From assembly GCA_964384335.1 (NCBI GenBank), contig CAYLKN010000017.1:1-45457 (forward strand): 45,457 nucleotides of DNA, written 5' to 3'. A model generated the notes under the pieces. It worked only from the letters and a program-made list of their open reading frames with translations. It was not told where the DNA came from and searched no databases. Of this stretch, positions 1 through 9,210 are shown in pieces. The stretch's first letter is position 1; each line of letters opens with the position of its first letter. The position numbers and the translations under genes are program-made. This DNA comes from JAUICS01 sp964384335 (lineage in GTDB: Bacteria; Pseudomonadota; Alphaproteobacteria; Micavibrionales; Micavibrionaceae).

Positions 1-3
1 TCA

Positions 4-51
4 AATCGGACATTTAACGTGGTAACTAATCGGACATATCACGTGTTAGTG
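4..51. repeat. Two tandem 24-bp direct repeats at the window edge
   Basis: Two adjacent 24-bp units (4-27 and 28-51) both begin AATCGGACAT and share ACGTG at the same offset; 18 of 24 positions match. Repeated near-terminal motifs of this kind occur at the ends of some insertion sequences (for example IS21-like), and also as regulator-binding sites. The window begins here, so neither reading can be settled. Confidence 0.6.
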
Positions 52-158
52 ACAACACAGCATTTTATACAAGACACGGCGCCCAGGAATCCCTATTATT
101 GGTTTTAGATTTAAAAACACCCGTAGCCACACAACACGACAGAAACGAGTACGACAAC

Positions 159-377
159 ATGAAAACACATGAACGCCTGAGCGATAAAATCCTGACCGCC
201 CTTGAATATTCCCTATATCAGGAAGATCTGGCGATTGCCGAGCTTCTTGTCAACGCACTGGAGCTTTCCATCACGCGCGGTGCGGGCGGGAGTGATTTTG
301 TTGAAAAACGCAACTACCCGCAGGAAATCGCCACCGCCCTCGAAAAATATCATGTGCTGAAGGAAAGGGGAAAGTGA
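159..377 (+). CDS. Small hypothetical protein, 72 aa
   Basis: I do not recognise this family. The protein is soluble, probably mostly helical and acidic in its middle (SLYQEDLAIAELL), with no membrane segment or cysteine. The reading frame extends upstream to a TTG at 99, but the ATG at 159 begins the part that looks like a folded protein, so I chose it. The ribosome binding site is weak. It stands alone on the plus strand, convergent with the next gene, and its stop lies 7 bp from that gene's stop. Codon use resembles the housekeeping genes to the right, so it is probably a real gene. Confidence 0.6.
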   Translation: MKTHERLSDKILTALEYSLYQEDLAIAELLVNALELSITRGAGGSDFVEKRNYPQEIATALEKYHVLKERGK

Positions 378-384
378 TTAAAAA

Positions 385-840
385 TCACAGCGTATAACAT
401 ACACCGATGTCCCGGAGCCTTACATTAACATCATGCTTATTATTCTCGTACAGTTTCCTGAGCTTATCAATAAATTCAGGACCAAAATTTTTATAAAGGT
501 TTTCTGGAGAATAAGTTTTTAAAATTATGAAAGCATCTATAGAATATAAATCTATTGAATTTCCTTCTTGGTTTTTAAATCTCAGAGCTTGTTGACCCAT
601 ATATCCAAAGACCATATCGTCATAAGTATAACCATCCTGTAAAGCACGGATTTTTTCTTTGATTTCACCCGCAATGTATTTGCAGCTTGGTATGGGCGCA
701 AATCCCGCATGAGTTGGATCTGGTAACATGGCAGCCCAAAAAGCCAAAGCTATAGGTAAACTTTTTAATCCGGTCACTTCTACTCCAATAAAATATTGCC
801 CATCTGAATTACGTTTGGCATCTACATCTCCATCGGCCAT
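385..840 (-). CDS. Hypothetical protein, 151 aa
   Basis: No recognised domain. The protein is soluble, without a clear signal peptide, with a short hydrophobic stretch near residues 28-40 (PIALAFWAAMLP) and a lysine- and tyrosine-rich C-terminal half. The gene is visibly AT-richer than ligA next door, and the following 130 bases are very AT-rich, which suggests acquired DNA. The ATG at 840 is the only good in-frame start. It is transcribed in the same direction as the ligA group but 130 bp beyond it. A cargo gene or small accessory protein is possible; no function can be given. Confidence 0.5.
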   Translation of the reverse strand: MADGDVDAKRNSDGQYFIGVEVTGLKSLPIALAFWAAMLPDPTHAGFAPIPSCKYIAGEIKEKIRALQDGYTYDDMVFGYMGQQALRFKNQEGNSIDLYSIDAFIILKTYSPENLYKNFGPEFIDKLRKLYENNKHDVNVRLRDIGVCYTL

Positions 841-972
841 CCCGCATAGAACGACAATAGGTACTATTAATCTTATTGTATAATTGCCTATTTTACTTTT
901 TTTATTTTAATAAAAAGTTATAAAATAATAATTTTATTATGTCAATCATTAAAACGGCATTTATGAATTTTT
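841..972. other. AT-rich intergenic gap
   Basis: These 132 bases between the ligA stop and the hypothetical gene are dominated by A/T runs. They hold no gene and no convincing stem followed by a T-run to end the ligA transcript. Confidence 0.6.
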
Positions 973-3120
973 TTAAGTCGCCTGTTTTATCCATTCTTCT
1001 TCCGTCAGTACCTTTACCCGCAGATCCCTTGCTTTTTTGAGTTTTGATCCGGCATCCGCACCGGCAATGACGTAATCGGTTTTGGCCGACACGCTTCCCG
1101 AAACTCTGGCCCCGAGAGCTTCGGCGCGTGTCTTGGCCTCCGCCCGTGTCATGGTATCCATCGTTCCTGTGAAAACAACCGTTTTTCCGCTGAAAATACT
1201 GTCTGCCCCCGCCGAGACATCTTCATACGGCCGCACCTTCACATGGGTCAAAAGTCCGGACAGGAGAGTAAGATTATGCTCTTCCCCGAAAAATCCGGTC
1301 ATTTCATCAGCCACCACCGGGCCGATATCCTCGATATCCAGAAGTGCCTGATACTCCGGGCTGTCTCTGAAACCCGCGTTCTCCTGACTTTTCGCGCTGT
1401 CCTCTCCTTTTTGCGCAATCCTTTGGATGGCGTTCATCATATTCTGGATGGTCCCGTAATGCCGGGCGAGACGCTTTGCCGTGGCCTGACCGACCAGACG
1501 GATGCCAAGGGCATATATAAAACGGTCCAGCATGATTTCACGTGATTTGCGGATGGAGTCGAAAAGGTTCCGGGTTGATTTCCCGCCCCAGCCTTCCCAT
1601 GTCTCAAGCGGCGGGACAAGCGTTTTATTCCTTTCCTCAAGCGTGAAGATATCGTCGGGGGAATTTACAATGTTTTCCTTCCAGAACAGCTTTATAATTC
1701 TCTCACCCAGCCCTTCAATATCGAACGCATCGCGGCTGACGAAATGTTTCAGGCGTTCCACCGCCTGCGCCGGGCAGATCAGTCCGCCGGTGCATCGCCG
1801 GACGGCCTCGCCATCCGGCCTGATGGCATGCGATCCGCATTCCGGGCATAGTGCCGGCATGGCAAATTCCTGTTCCCGCCCCGTCCGTTTTTCGGTGATG
1901 ACGCGCAAGACCTGGGGAATCACATCGCCTGCGCGCTGGATCTCCACATGGTCGCCCGCGCGGATATCCTTCCGGCGGATTTCATCCTCGTTATGCAGCG
2001 TTGCATGTGAAATCACGGCCCCGCCAACAGTAACGGGTTCCAGATCGGCAACGGGTGTGAGGGCGCCCGTGCGGCCAACCTGTATACGAATGTCCCGGAT
2101 GCGCGTTACTGCCTTTTCCGCCGGAAATTTATGCGCGGTGGCCCAGCGGGGGGAACGGGAAACAAATCCAAGCCTCTCCTGAAAGGAAAGATCGTTGACC
2201 TTGTAGACGACTCCGTCGATGTCAAAGGATATTTCCGCGCGTTTTTGCAGAATGGATTCATAAAAGCGATAGATTGCGTGCGCATCCGCACTGACAAGAA
2301 TATCATCCATAACCGGCAGGCCCCAGGATTTGAGGGTATCCCGCAACCCGGCCTGTGTCGTGTGATTTTTGCGTTCGATTGCCCCGATACCATAGGCCAG
2401 AAAGTGCAGAGTGCGGGATTTCGTAATTGCAGGATCAAGCTGGCGCATGCTTCCGGCGGCTGCGTTTCGGGGATTGGCAAACACAGACTCCCCGTTTTCC
2501 ACGCGGGCGGCATTGAGTGTGCGGAAGGAGTCATGGGTCATGTAAATTTCGCCGCGCACTTCCACAATTCCGTCCGGCGCGTTGTGAAGCCGTTCGGGTA
2601 TGTCGTCCAGTGTAAGGATATTGGCCGTTATATCTTCCCCTTCATACCCGTCGCCGCGGGTTGCACCGACTTCAAGACGGCCGTCGCGGTAAGTCAGGTT
2701 GCAGGACAGGCCGTCGATTTTCGGTTCGGCATAGATTTCAACCGCCTGATCCGGAGACAGTCCGAGAAAGCGGCGGATACGACCCATAAAATCCTCAAAT
2801 TCGTCCCTTGTAAAAACGTTGGACAGGGACAGCATGGGTACCTGATGCTTTACTTTCCGGAAACCCTCGGCGGGTTCTGCGCCAACCTGCCGGCTCGGAC
2901 TGTCCTCCGTTTCCAGTTCGGGATAAAGACTTTCAAGCGATTCAAGCTCCCGGCGCAGTGTGTCATATTCGGCATCGGTGATTTCCGGTTTATCCTCCTG
3001 ATAATATTGTCTGTCGTGATGGCGTATGATGCGGCTTAGTTCCGCATGCCTTTTGCCGGCCTTTTCAAAATCCGATACATCGTGCATCTCCGCTTTATTC
3101 CCGGACATATCGGCCTGCAT
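973..3120 (-). CDS. ligA: NAD-dependent DNA ligase LigA
   Basis: Seals nicks in duplex DNA during replication and repair, using NAD+ as the AMP donor. At 715 aa it is of normal length. An N-terminal Ia-type region (HHDRQYYQEDKPEITDAEYD) is followed by the adenylation motif KIDG in EPKIDGLSCNLTYRDG, the OB fold, a four-cysteine zinc finger (CPECG ... RRCTGG ... CPAQ), helix-hairpin-helix repeats (DIEGLGERIIK, DIEDIGPVVADEM), and a C-terminal BRCT domain (GKTVVFTGTMDTMTRAEAK). It begins 3 bp after the recN stop, so it is translated from the same transcript. Ligase following recN is the usual alphaproteobacterial order. Confidence 0.97.
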   Translation of the reverse strand: MQADMSGNKAEMHDVSDFEKAGKRHAELSRIIRHHDRQYYQEDKPEITDAEYDTLRRELESLESLYPELETEDSPSRQVGAEPAEGFRKVKHQVPMLSLSNVFTRDEFEDFMGRIRRFLGLSPDQAVEIYAEPKIDGLSCNLTYRDGRLEVGATRGDGYEGEDITANILTLDDIPERLHNAPDGIVEVRGEIYMTHDSFRTLNAARVENGESVFANPRNAAAGSMRQLDPAITKSRTLHFLAYGIGAIERKNHTTQAGLRDTLKSWGLPVMDDILVSADAHAIYRFYESILQKRAEISFDIDGVVYKVNDLSFQERLGFVSRSPRWATAHKFPAEKAVTRIRDIRIQVGRTGALTPVADLEPVTVGGAVISHATLHNEDEIRRKDIRAGDHVEIQRAGDVIPQVLRVITEKRTGREQEFAMPALCPECGSHAIRPDGEAVRRCTGGLICPAQAVERLKHFVSRDAFDIEGLGERIIKLFWKENIVNSPDDIFTLEERNKTLVPPLETWEGWGGKSTRNLFDSIRKSREIMLDRFIYALGIRLVGQATAKRLARHYGTIQNMMNAIQRIAQKGEDSAKSQENAGFRDSPEYQALLDIEDIGPVVADEMTGFFGEEHNLTLLSGLLTHVKVRPYEDVSAGADSIFSGKTVVFTGTMDTMTRAEAKTRAEALGARVSGSVSAKTDYVIAGADAGSKLKKARDLRVKVLTEEEWIKQAT

Positions 3121-3123
3121 GAT

Positions 3124-4791
3124 CTACGTTCCCGTTTCCAGAAGTTTGCGGGCGGCGGCCCGGGCTTCATCTGTTACTTCCGCCGCCGAAAGCATACGGG
3201 CAATCTCGTCCTGCCGCTTCTCGGAGTGGTCGAGCGTGATAACGGTAGTTACCGGTAAAGCCTTTTTATCCTCTCCGTTATTATCCTGTTTCATAACAAT
3301 AAGGTGATGATTGGAACGGGCGGCCACCTGCGGCGAATGTGTCACGACAATAACCTGTTGATCCTGCCCGAGCCGGGAAAGGCGTGCGCCCACCGCCGCG
3401 GCCGTCGGCCCGCCAATGCCCGTATCAACCTCATCGAATATCATTGTTTTCGCAGGTGTTTTACCGGACATGACAACTTTCAGGGCAAGCATGAACCTGG
3501 CCATCTCACCCCCAGAGGCAATTTTGTGCAATGGACCCGGATCGGCACCGGGATTTGTGGCCACCATAAACTGGACACGATCAAAACCGTTTTCCGTCCA
3601 TCTGGCCTCAGGCAGGGTTTCGATTTTCGTTTCGAACCTGGCCTTCTCAAGTTTGAGCGGCGCAAGTTCCCTTGCTACAGTCTGATCCAGTTCCTTTGCC
3701 TTTTGTATGCGCAGTTTTGAAAGCTTTTCAGCTTCATCCGTATATATTTTTTTTGCCTGTTCCGTTTTTCTGAAAAGCGTCTGAAGTTCATCTTCCCGGT
3801 TTTCAATCAGGGCAAGAGATCGGGCCAGATCTTTCTTTACCCCGGGCAGATCATCGACCGCACAGTCATGTTTGCGCGCCTGGGCTTTCAGTTTATAAAG
3901 GCGGTCATCGATATCCTCAAGCGAATGGGATTCATCGGAGTTTTCTTCATAGATATCCCGGACCACGGACTGTGCCTCCTGCATTTCCGCAATCTGGCGA
4001 TCCAGTATATCCATGAGAGTACCGCCGTTCTCCCCTGTCTTTCCGGCAATCTTTTCAACTGCTTTCCACGCATTGATGATGGAGGTTTCTGCCCTGCTTA
4101 ACTGATTTGTTGTCTCATTCAGTGCAGACAGTATTTTCTCACGGTTCATAAGCATTTCACGTTTCCGGGCCAGCTCTTCCTCCTCCCCTTCCAGAGGGTC
4201 AAGCGTTTCAAGATCATAAAGCGACTGCCGCAAGTAGTCTTCCTCACCTCTTTCCTTTTCAATGGCGATTTCCAGCGTTTCCAGCTCCTTCTCAAAAGCC
4301 TTCCAGTTTTTCCAGCACGTCTGGATTTCGGCCGTCACATCGGCATAGAAATCAAGGATGCGTCCATGCGTCCCGGGATCGAGTATGGTCTGTGTCTCAA
4401 ACTGGCCGTGAATTTCCACAAGCTCTTCCCCAAGGGTTTTAAGGAAATTGACACTGACCGGCTCATTATTCACAAATGCTTTGCTGCGTCCGTCTGTAGA
4501 GAGGGTCCGCCGCACAATAAGTGTGTCTTCAACAGGAAGATCCTGTTCTTCAAGAAGTGGCCGGACGGGATGGCTTTTTTGTATTGCAAATTCGGCCGTG
4601 ACAGATGCGGTGTCGGTGCCACGTCGCAAAAGCCTTGTTTCCGCCTTTTTTCCAAGTATCAGACCAAGCGAGTCAAGAAGGATGGATTTTCCGGCGCCAG
4701 TCTCCCCGGTAAGTGCCGTAAACCCAGTTTGAAGATCAAGGGAAAGGTGATCAATCAAGACGATATTCCGTATCGTGAGAGATTTTAACAT
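3124..4791 (-). CDS. recN: DNA repair protein RecN
   Basis: SMC-like ATPase that acts early in double-strand break repair by recombination. The Walker A motif GETGAGKS lies near residue 32 and the Walker B region MIFDEVDTGIGG near 460. Between them is a long charged coiled-coil region with the expected hinge. The open frame reaches 30 codons further upstream into bamD, but MLKSLTIRNIVLIDHLSLD is the conserved RecN start, so I place the start at 4791, giving 555 aa. The gene lies 13 bp after bamD. No GTTC-N7-GTTC LexA box is visible just upstream, so it is probably expressed with the envelope genes rather than from its own SOS promoter. Confidence 0.96.
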   Translation of the reverse strand: MLKSLTIRNIVLIDHLSLDLQTGFTALTGETGAGKSILLDSLGLILGKKAETRLLRRGTDTASVTAEFAIQKSHPVRPLLEEQDLPVEDTLIVRRTLSTDGRSKAFVNNEPVSVNFLKTLGEELVEIHGQFETQTILDPGTHGRILDFYADVTAEIQTCWKNWKAFEKELETLEIAIEKERGEEDYLRQSLYDLETLDPLEGEEEELARKREMLMNREKILSALNETTNQLSRAETSIINAWKAVEKIAGKTGENGGTLMDILDRQIAEMQEAQSVVRDIYEENSDESHSLEDIDDRLYKLKAQARKHDCAVDDLPGVKKDLARSLALIENREDELQTLFRKTEQAKKIYTDEAEKLSKLRIQKAKELDQTVARELAPLKLEKARFETKIETLPEARWTENGFDRVQFMVATNPGADPGPLHKIASGGEMARFMLALKVVMSGKTPAKTMIFDEVDTGIGGPTAAAVGARLSRLGQDQQVIVVTHSPQVAARSNHHLIVMKQDNNGEDKKALPVTTVITLDHSEKRQDEIARMLSAAEVTDEARAAARKLLETGT

Positions 4792-4804
4792 CGTCGATTG
4801 TAAC

Positions 4805-5776
4805 CTAATTACCCGTATCGTCTTCCTTTTCCTCGGATGATACTGTTTGTGACCGGTTTGTGACTGACAGACTTTCTTCAAGAGGCCCTTTCAGCTCATC
4901 CACAATTACGGGCTCAAACGCATTATCACTGACGGTCCCGTTTTCAGGACGGGGCTTTAGGAAATCATCTATGGTGCGGCGCAGCCACGGCTTTTCTTCT
5001 CTGAGTTTCTCACGCTCCTCCGGATCAAGAAGGCGGTAACTTCTTTCATACCATTCACTGCCCGGATAATTATGACCCAGAACGGCGGCCACTTTCGTGG
5101 CTTGCCCTTTAAGACCGAGGCTTAAATAGGACTCGACAAGTCTGTGCAGAGCCTCTGCGACATGTGTTGTCGTCTGGTATTCTTTTACAATATTCTGGAA
5201 ACGGTTTATGGCCGCATTATAATGCTCTTTTTTCAGATAGTACCGGCCGACCATCATTTCTTTTCCTGCCATATGATCCAGTGTCAGATCTCTTTTATAA
5301 ATGGAATCCTTTGCATATTTGCTGTCTGGAAAACGACGTATAAGGGCGTTGAAGGCGTTCAGCGCATTTCTGGTCGAGGCCTGGTCCCTTTTCACATCAT
5401 TAATACGCTCATAAAAACTCATGGCCCTAAGGTAATAGGCGTAATCCACATCGGGGTGTCCGGGATGCAGCTCTATAAACCTGTCAAGAGCAAGCACCGC
5501 CTCGTCATAGCGCAAATCCCTGTAGGCGGCAAAAGCCGCCATAAGCTGTGCCTGCGTTGACCATTTGGAATAAGGATACTGACGTTCCACTTCTTCGAAA
5601 AGGTCGCCAGCTTCCTGGTAGTTTCCGCTATCAAGCGCGCTGGCCGCACGGTTATAAAGGACTTCAACTTCCTCGGTACTCTCTTCCGGTCCGTCTTTGC
5701 CCGATGTCGAGCATCCTGTACCCGTTGCCAGAAATGCCATCAGTATAAGCGTTATGAGGTATTTTCTTTTCTTCAT
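4805..5776 (-). CDS. bamD: Outer membrane assembly lipoprotein BamD
   Basis: Lipoprotein of the BAM complex that inserts beta-barrel proteins into the outer membrane. The frame is open far upstream into lpxC, but the N-terminus MKKRKYLITLILMAFLATG is a typical lipoprotein signal, so I start at 5776 (323 aa). The cysteine sits in GTGCSTSG; position -3 is glycine rather than the preferred leucine, a slightly weak lipobox. Tetratricopeptide-like repeats follow (YNRAASALDSGNYQEAGDLFEE, YPYSKWSTQAQ, HPDVDYAYYLRAMSFY). The last 50 residues are an acidic, serine-rich tail. The lpxC-bamD-recN order is standard for alphaproteobacteria. Confidence 0.93.
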   Translation of the reverse strand: MKKRKYLITLILMAFLATGTGCSTSGKDGPEESTEEVEVLYNRAASALDSGNYQEAGDLFEEVERQYPYSKWSTQAQLMAAFAAYRDLRYDEAVLALDRFIELHPGHPDVDYAYYLRAMSFYERINDVKRDQASTRNALNAFNALIRRFPDSKYAKDSIYKRDLTLDHMAGKEMMVGRYYLKKEHYNAAINRFQNIVKEYQTTTHVAEALHRLVESYLSLGLKGQATKVAAVLGHNYPGSEWYERSYRLLDPEEREKLREEKPWLRRTIDDFLKPRPENGTVSDNAFEPVIVDELKGPLEESLSVTNRSQTVSSEEKEDDTGN

Positions 5777-5879
5777 GTCTTTAAACCTGTATGCCCCAAA
5801 TCCTGTATTTCCATCTTTAACACATAGCGCGGTTCGGGCGGAAAGAAAAGGGAGAGGTGTAAAGACAGCAATCTTATAA

Positions 5880-6815
5880 TCAGGCAACCGCTTTGGAAGA
5901 TGAAGGAAAACCCTTTTTCCGGCTGATACAAAGATAAGATGCCCCGGCATCCTCGCGGTAAAAATCTTCCTGAACGATACGGTAACAGTCAGGTTTTGCC
6001 TTAAGTTCATGCAGAATTGCATTGTTCAGCTCATGCCCCCCGCGCCATGATTCGTAACTTCCAATTATGGGACCGGCAAGATAGAGATCGCCCATTGCGT
6101 CAAGAAGCTTATGCCGCACAAATTCATCAGGAAACCGCAAACCGTCTTCATTCAGTATTACGTTATGATCCAGAACAAGAGCATTATCGGTGGAACCGCC
6201 CAAAGCCAGACCCATTTTGCGCAAAGCTTTAACATCGTCAAGAAAACCATATGTTCTCGCCGGGGCGATTTCATTTTCAAAACTTCCGGAAATTCCATCG
6301 AATTCAAAAGACTGTGCGCCTATAACAGGATGGTCAAAGTCAATATGTGTAACAAAATTATGACCCTCATGCTTTCTGAGAATCGCTTTTTTGTCGCCGA
6401 GGGTCACGGAAACATCCTTAACGATTTCGATGAAACGCCTTGGTTTGTTTTGTTTTTCGATACCCGCCGCCTTGATCATGGAAACGAAGGGTGCGGAACT
6501 GCCGTCCGTTGCCGGAACTTCGGGACCATTCAATTCAACAAGCGCGTTATCTATACCGCATCCGGCAAAAGCCGCCATTAGATGTTCAATGGTCTGAACG
6601 GTAACCCCGTTCGAATTTCCGATAACGGTGCATAATCTTGTATTAACGACTTTATCCCACCGGGCCGGGACAAAGGCCCTGTCTTTGTGAATGTCGGTTC
6701 TTTTGAAAACAATACCGTGATCGGCGGGTGCCGGCAAAACGGAAAGCGTAACGTAAACGCCCGAATGCAGTCCTACACCACTAATTGAAATTTCAGATAT
6801 AACTGTTTTTTGCAT
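5880..6815 (-). CDS. lpxC: UDP-3-O-acyl-N-acetylglucosamine deacetylase LpxC
   Basis: Zinc amidase that carries out the first committed step of lipid A synthesis in the cytoplasm. The 311-aa length is normal. Diagnostic motifs are SGVGLHSG near the N-terminus, the zinc-binding EHLMAAFAGCGIDNALVELNG near residue 77, PATDGSSAPFV, RTYGFLDDVKALR near 190, and the second metal site HKLLDAMGDL near 235. It starts with ATG at 6815 with no strong Shine-Dalgarno. A good promoter lies just upstream in the gap after ftsZ, so it can be expressed separately from the division genes. Its outer-membrane role fits the downstream bamD. Confidence 0.97.
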   Translation of the reverse strand: MQKTVISEISISGVGLHSGVYVTLSVLPAPADHGIVFKRTDIHKDRAFVPARWDKVVNTRLCTVIGNSNGVTVQTIEHLMAAFAGCGIDNALVELNGPEVPATDGSSAPFVSMIKAAGIEKQNKPRRFIEIVKDVSVTLGDKKAILRKHEGHNFVTHIDFDHPVIGAQSFEFDGISGSFENEIAPARTYGFLDDVKALRKMGLALGGSTDNALVLDHNVILNEDGLRFPDEFVRHKLLDAMGDLYLAGPIIGSYESWRGGHELNNAILHELKAKPDCYRIVQEDFYREDAGASYLCISRKKGFPSSSKAVA

Positions 6816-6854
6816 GAGACCGGAATGATCGTATTTCGTGTATCTTTAAATTTC

Positions 6855-6882
6855 ACTATAAAGAAATATGAAACACGGGCAA
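6855..6882 (-). promoter_or_regulatory. Candidate lpxC promoter
   Basis: On the minus strand, TTGCCC (6882-6877) and TATAGT (6860-6855) are separated by 16 bp. A start near 6848 would leave a leader of about 33 nt before the lpxC ATG. Confidence 0.55.
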
Positions 6883-6923
6883 ATCACGGTTTATTACAGT
6901 TTGTAACAAACTCCAAAAGCGGT

Positions 6924-6946
6924 TCGGACGGGTCGGACGGATCGGA
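6924..6946. repeat. 9-bp tandem microrepeat, about 2.6 copies
   Basis: TCGGACGGG, TCGGACGGA and TCGGA follow each other in the gap between the ftsZ stop and the lpxC promoter. It is a short tandem repeat of unknown role and could vary in copy number. Confidence 0.6.
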
Positions 6947-6967
6947 AATGTTTAATCCTTTAAACGG

Positions 6968-8836
6968 TCAGTTTGCCTGACGTCTCAGAAAAGCCGGGAT
7001 ATCAATTCCCTTATCCTCTTCCTGGGGTTTTTCGGAAGGTGTTTCAATATTCAGATGCCCTTGCGATGGCTTACCAGGCACTTCACCGGATGGATGTTGA
7101 TGCGCCGGGTTAACGTGTCTTATCTCAAAACCGTCATCTGTTTTAAAACCTTCCTTACTCCGGGTTTTGTCTTCTTCGACCTGCACACCTCCATGCCCGG
7201 TGATTTTCTCAATGAAACCAAATGCCTTTCTGCGGAACCCGCCCTGGTCCTTACTTTCCGGATTAGCGGGTGCAGGATTAGCATCTGCCGGGGCGGCTGA
7301 CAGGGAAGATTGAGACTGGCGCTCATGGAAAGAGGATTGACGCCCCTCTCCCGGCATCTGTCTTGAGGCGCGGTCGGCTGCCGGATATTGCATTGGTGCT
7401 TCCCAGATATTTCCAACATGATCTTTTTCGCTTTTATCAACTTCGGCCGGACGCGGCGGAATAAAGGCGTCCCCCTGCCTCTGTCCTCTCAGAGGCGCAT
7501 AAGGCTGGGCCACAGCGGCAGGCTTCTGAATTTCCGGATTATACTGGGCTTCCTGTTTTTCGGCAGGGCTCATTTCCGTCTGCGCCTTTGCAAAAGGAAC
7601 AACTTCCGGCCTGGCTGCCATGGCGGGCTGCTGCACTGGCGCTGTATGGGCCTGGGCTTGAGCCTGTGCACTCGCCGGTGCCGGCTCAAACGCATATCGC
7701 GAAGGCTTTTTCTGAAACAAAGGGGAAGGCTGACCTGCCCGTGCCGTTGCCTGCTGCGGTGCATTTTGAAAAGATTGGGACGAAGCGCTATTCGGGGTCT
7801 GGAAAGCACCCGTACTGTTTGCGGAAACGAATTCGGATGCTTCCTCAGGACGGGACCGCTTTTGTCTTTCTGTATCAATACCGGTTGCAACAACCGAAAC
7901 GCGCATCACATTTTCAAGTTTTTCGTCAAATGTTGACCCAAATATAATGTTAGCATCGGGATCAACTTCATCCCGTATCCGGTTGCACGCCTCATCCGCT
8001 TCAAACAGGGTCATGTCATAACCACCAGTGATATTGATAATCACGCCGCGCGCACCCTTCATAGACACGTCATCCAGAAGAGGATTGCTGATTGCCGCCT
8101 CGGCCGCCTCAATCGCACGTCTTTCTCCGGTTGCCTCTCCCGTTCCCATCATGGCCTTGCCCATCTCCTGCATTGCGGACCGAATATCCGCGAAATCAAG
8201 ATTGATCAGGCCGGGCATAACCATAAGATCCGTCACACCCCTGACTCCGGACTGCAGGACGGAATCGGCCATTTTAAAGGCTTCGGCAAACGTTGTTTTT
8301 TCATTCGCAATTCTGAAGAGGTTCTGGTTTGGAATAACAATCTGGGTATCAACGTATTGCTGCAGCTCCCTTATGCCTTCTTCGGCCATTTTCATGCGGT
8401 GTGTGCCTTCGAAATGAAACGGTTTTGTAACAACGGCAACTGTCAGTATCCCAATATCCTTTGCGGCCCTGGCAATCACCGGCGCGGCTCCCGTCCCCGT
8501 TCCGCCGCCCATACCGGCGGTAATAAAAACCATATTCGAGCCTTCAAGAACATCCGTAATTTCATTGAGTGTTTCTTCGGCAGCCGCACGCCCCACATCA
8601 GGCTTTGATCCGGCGCCAAGACCACCCGTTACCTGCGCGCCAAGCTGGATTTTGTTTTCCGCGTAGGAATTCTCAAGTGCCTGCGCATCTGTATTACAAA
8701 CCAGAAACTCAACACCTTCGAGTCCGGACGAAATCATATTATTCACGGCGTTGCCACCTGCGCCCCCGACACCGATTACGGTTATCTGCGGAGAAAGCTT
8801 TTTAACTTCCGCAGTTTGCATCCTTACATTTATCAT
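6968..8836 (-). CDS. ftsZ: Cell division protein FtsZ
   Basis: Tubulin-like GTPase that forms the cytokinetic ring. The start at 8836 (622 aa) is preceded by GGAGG at good spacing; a longer frame to 8878 lacks this. The globular domain covers about residues 15-330: the nucleotide-binding IGVGGAGGNAVNNM, the signature GGGTGTG (110-116) and the T7 catalytic loop NLDFAD (212-217). Then comes a very long, low-complexity linker of about 280 residues rich in Ala, Gln and Pro, and the C-terminal peptide DIPAFLRRQAN (612-622), which binds FtsA and other partners. The long linker is typical of alphaproteobacteria. It lies 374 bp after ftsA, so it probably has its own promoter. Confidence 0.98.
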   Translation of the reverse strand: MINVRMQTAEVKKLSPQITVIGVGGAGGNAVNNMISSGLEGVEFLVCNTDAQALENSYAENKIQLGAQVTGGLGAGSKPDVGRAAAEETLNEITDVLEGSNMVFITAGMGGGTGTGAAPVIARAAKDIGILTVAVVTKPFHFEGTHRMKMAEEGIRELQQYVDTQIVIPNQNLFRIANEKTTFAEAFKMADSVLQSGVRGVTDLMVMPGLINLDFADIRSAMQEMGKAMMGTGEATGERRAIEAAEAAISNPLLDDVSMKGARGVIINITGGYDMTLFEADEACNRIRDEVDPDANIIFGSTFDEKLENVMRVSVVATGIDTERQKRSRPEEASEFVSANSTGAFQTPNSASSQSFQNAPQQATARAGQPSPLFQKKPSRYAFEPAPASAQAQAQAHTAPVQQPAMAARPEVVPFAKAQTEMSPAEKQEAQYNPEIQKPAAVAQPYAPLRGQRQGDAFIPPRPAEVDKSEKDHVGNIWEAPMQYPAADRASRQMPGEGRQSSFHERQSQSSLSAAPADANPAPANPESKDQGGFRRKAFGFIEKITGHGGVQVEEDKTRSKEGFKTDDGFEIRHVNPAHQHPSGEVPGKPSQGHLNIETPSEKPQEEDKGIDIPAFLRRQAN

Positions 8837-9210
8837 TAGGCGGCCTCCGTTAAATTTACGATACCCGCGTTCGTGCACGCAGCTTGGAAAATTTTGGCAA
8901 CGCTGAGATTTTGCCTATCCATTTTTAATTTCACCATAGTAAAGGTTTTAAAATTTCGTGATATCCACACATCCTGATTCGGAATATGAAAAAAGGTATG
9001 TAAAGGCACGCTTGAAACGCAAAATTACATTTTTTAATTATGACGATCCTGTAAAGGATTATCAAGCGGCCGCATCTTCACAGACTGGGGATATTTCACA
9101 AAAAAAAAGCATAAAAGCTTTTAAAATCGATGGTTATCAAGGGCCAAAGAATTTCAAATATTTAAAACCATTCTGTGGAAAAGAAGTGAACAGTTTTTAT
9201 CAGTGTGCAA
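8837..9210. other. ftsA-ftsZ intergenic region
   Basis: This 374-bp gap is long for a dcw cluster. It holds a weak intrinsic terminator for ftsA, annotated separately, and the ftsZ ribosome binding site GGAGG at its right-to-left end. I found no clear -35/-10 pair and no TTAA-N7-TTAA CtrA box, but the gap probably carries the ftsZ promoter. A plus-strand open frame of 89 codons here looks like chance. Confidence 0.5.
9100..9122 (-). terminator. Weak intrinsic terminator after ftsA
   Basis: Read on the minus strand, the stem AAAAGC/GCTTTT with a 6-nt loop runs into a long uninterrupted T-run. The stem is short and AU-rich, so termination would be partial. It would uncouple ftsZ from ftsA. Confidence 0.35.

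Noticed and set aside
2131..3039. Long plus-strand open frame (302 codons) inside ligA
   Set aside because: It is antisense to a clear ligA, has no ribosome binding site and no recognisable domain; it is a shadow of the coding frame.
4791..4900. LexA box upstream of recN
   Set aside because: No GTTC-N7-GTTC in the last 100 bp of bamD; recN appears to be read with the upstream genes.
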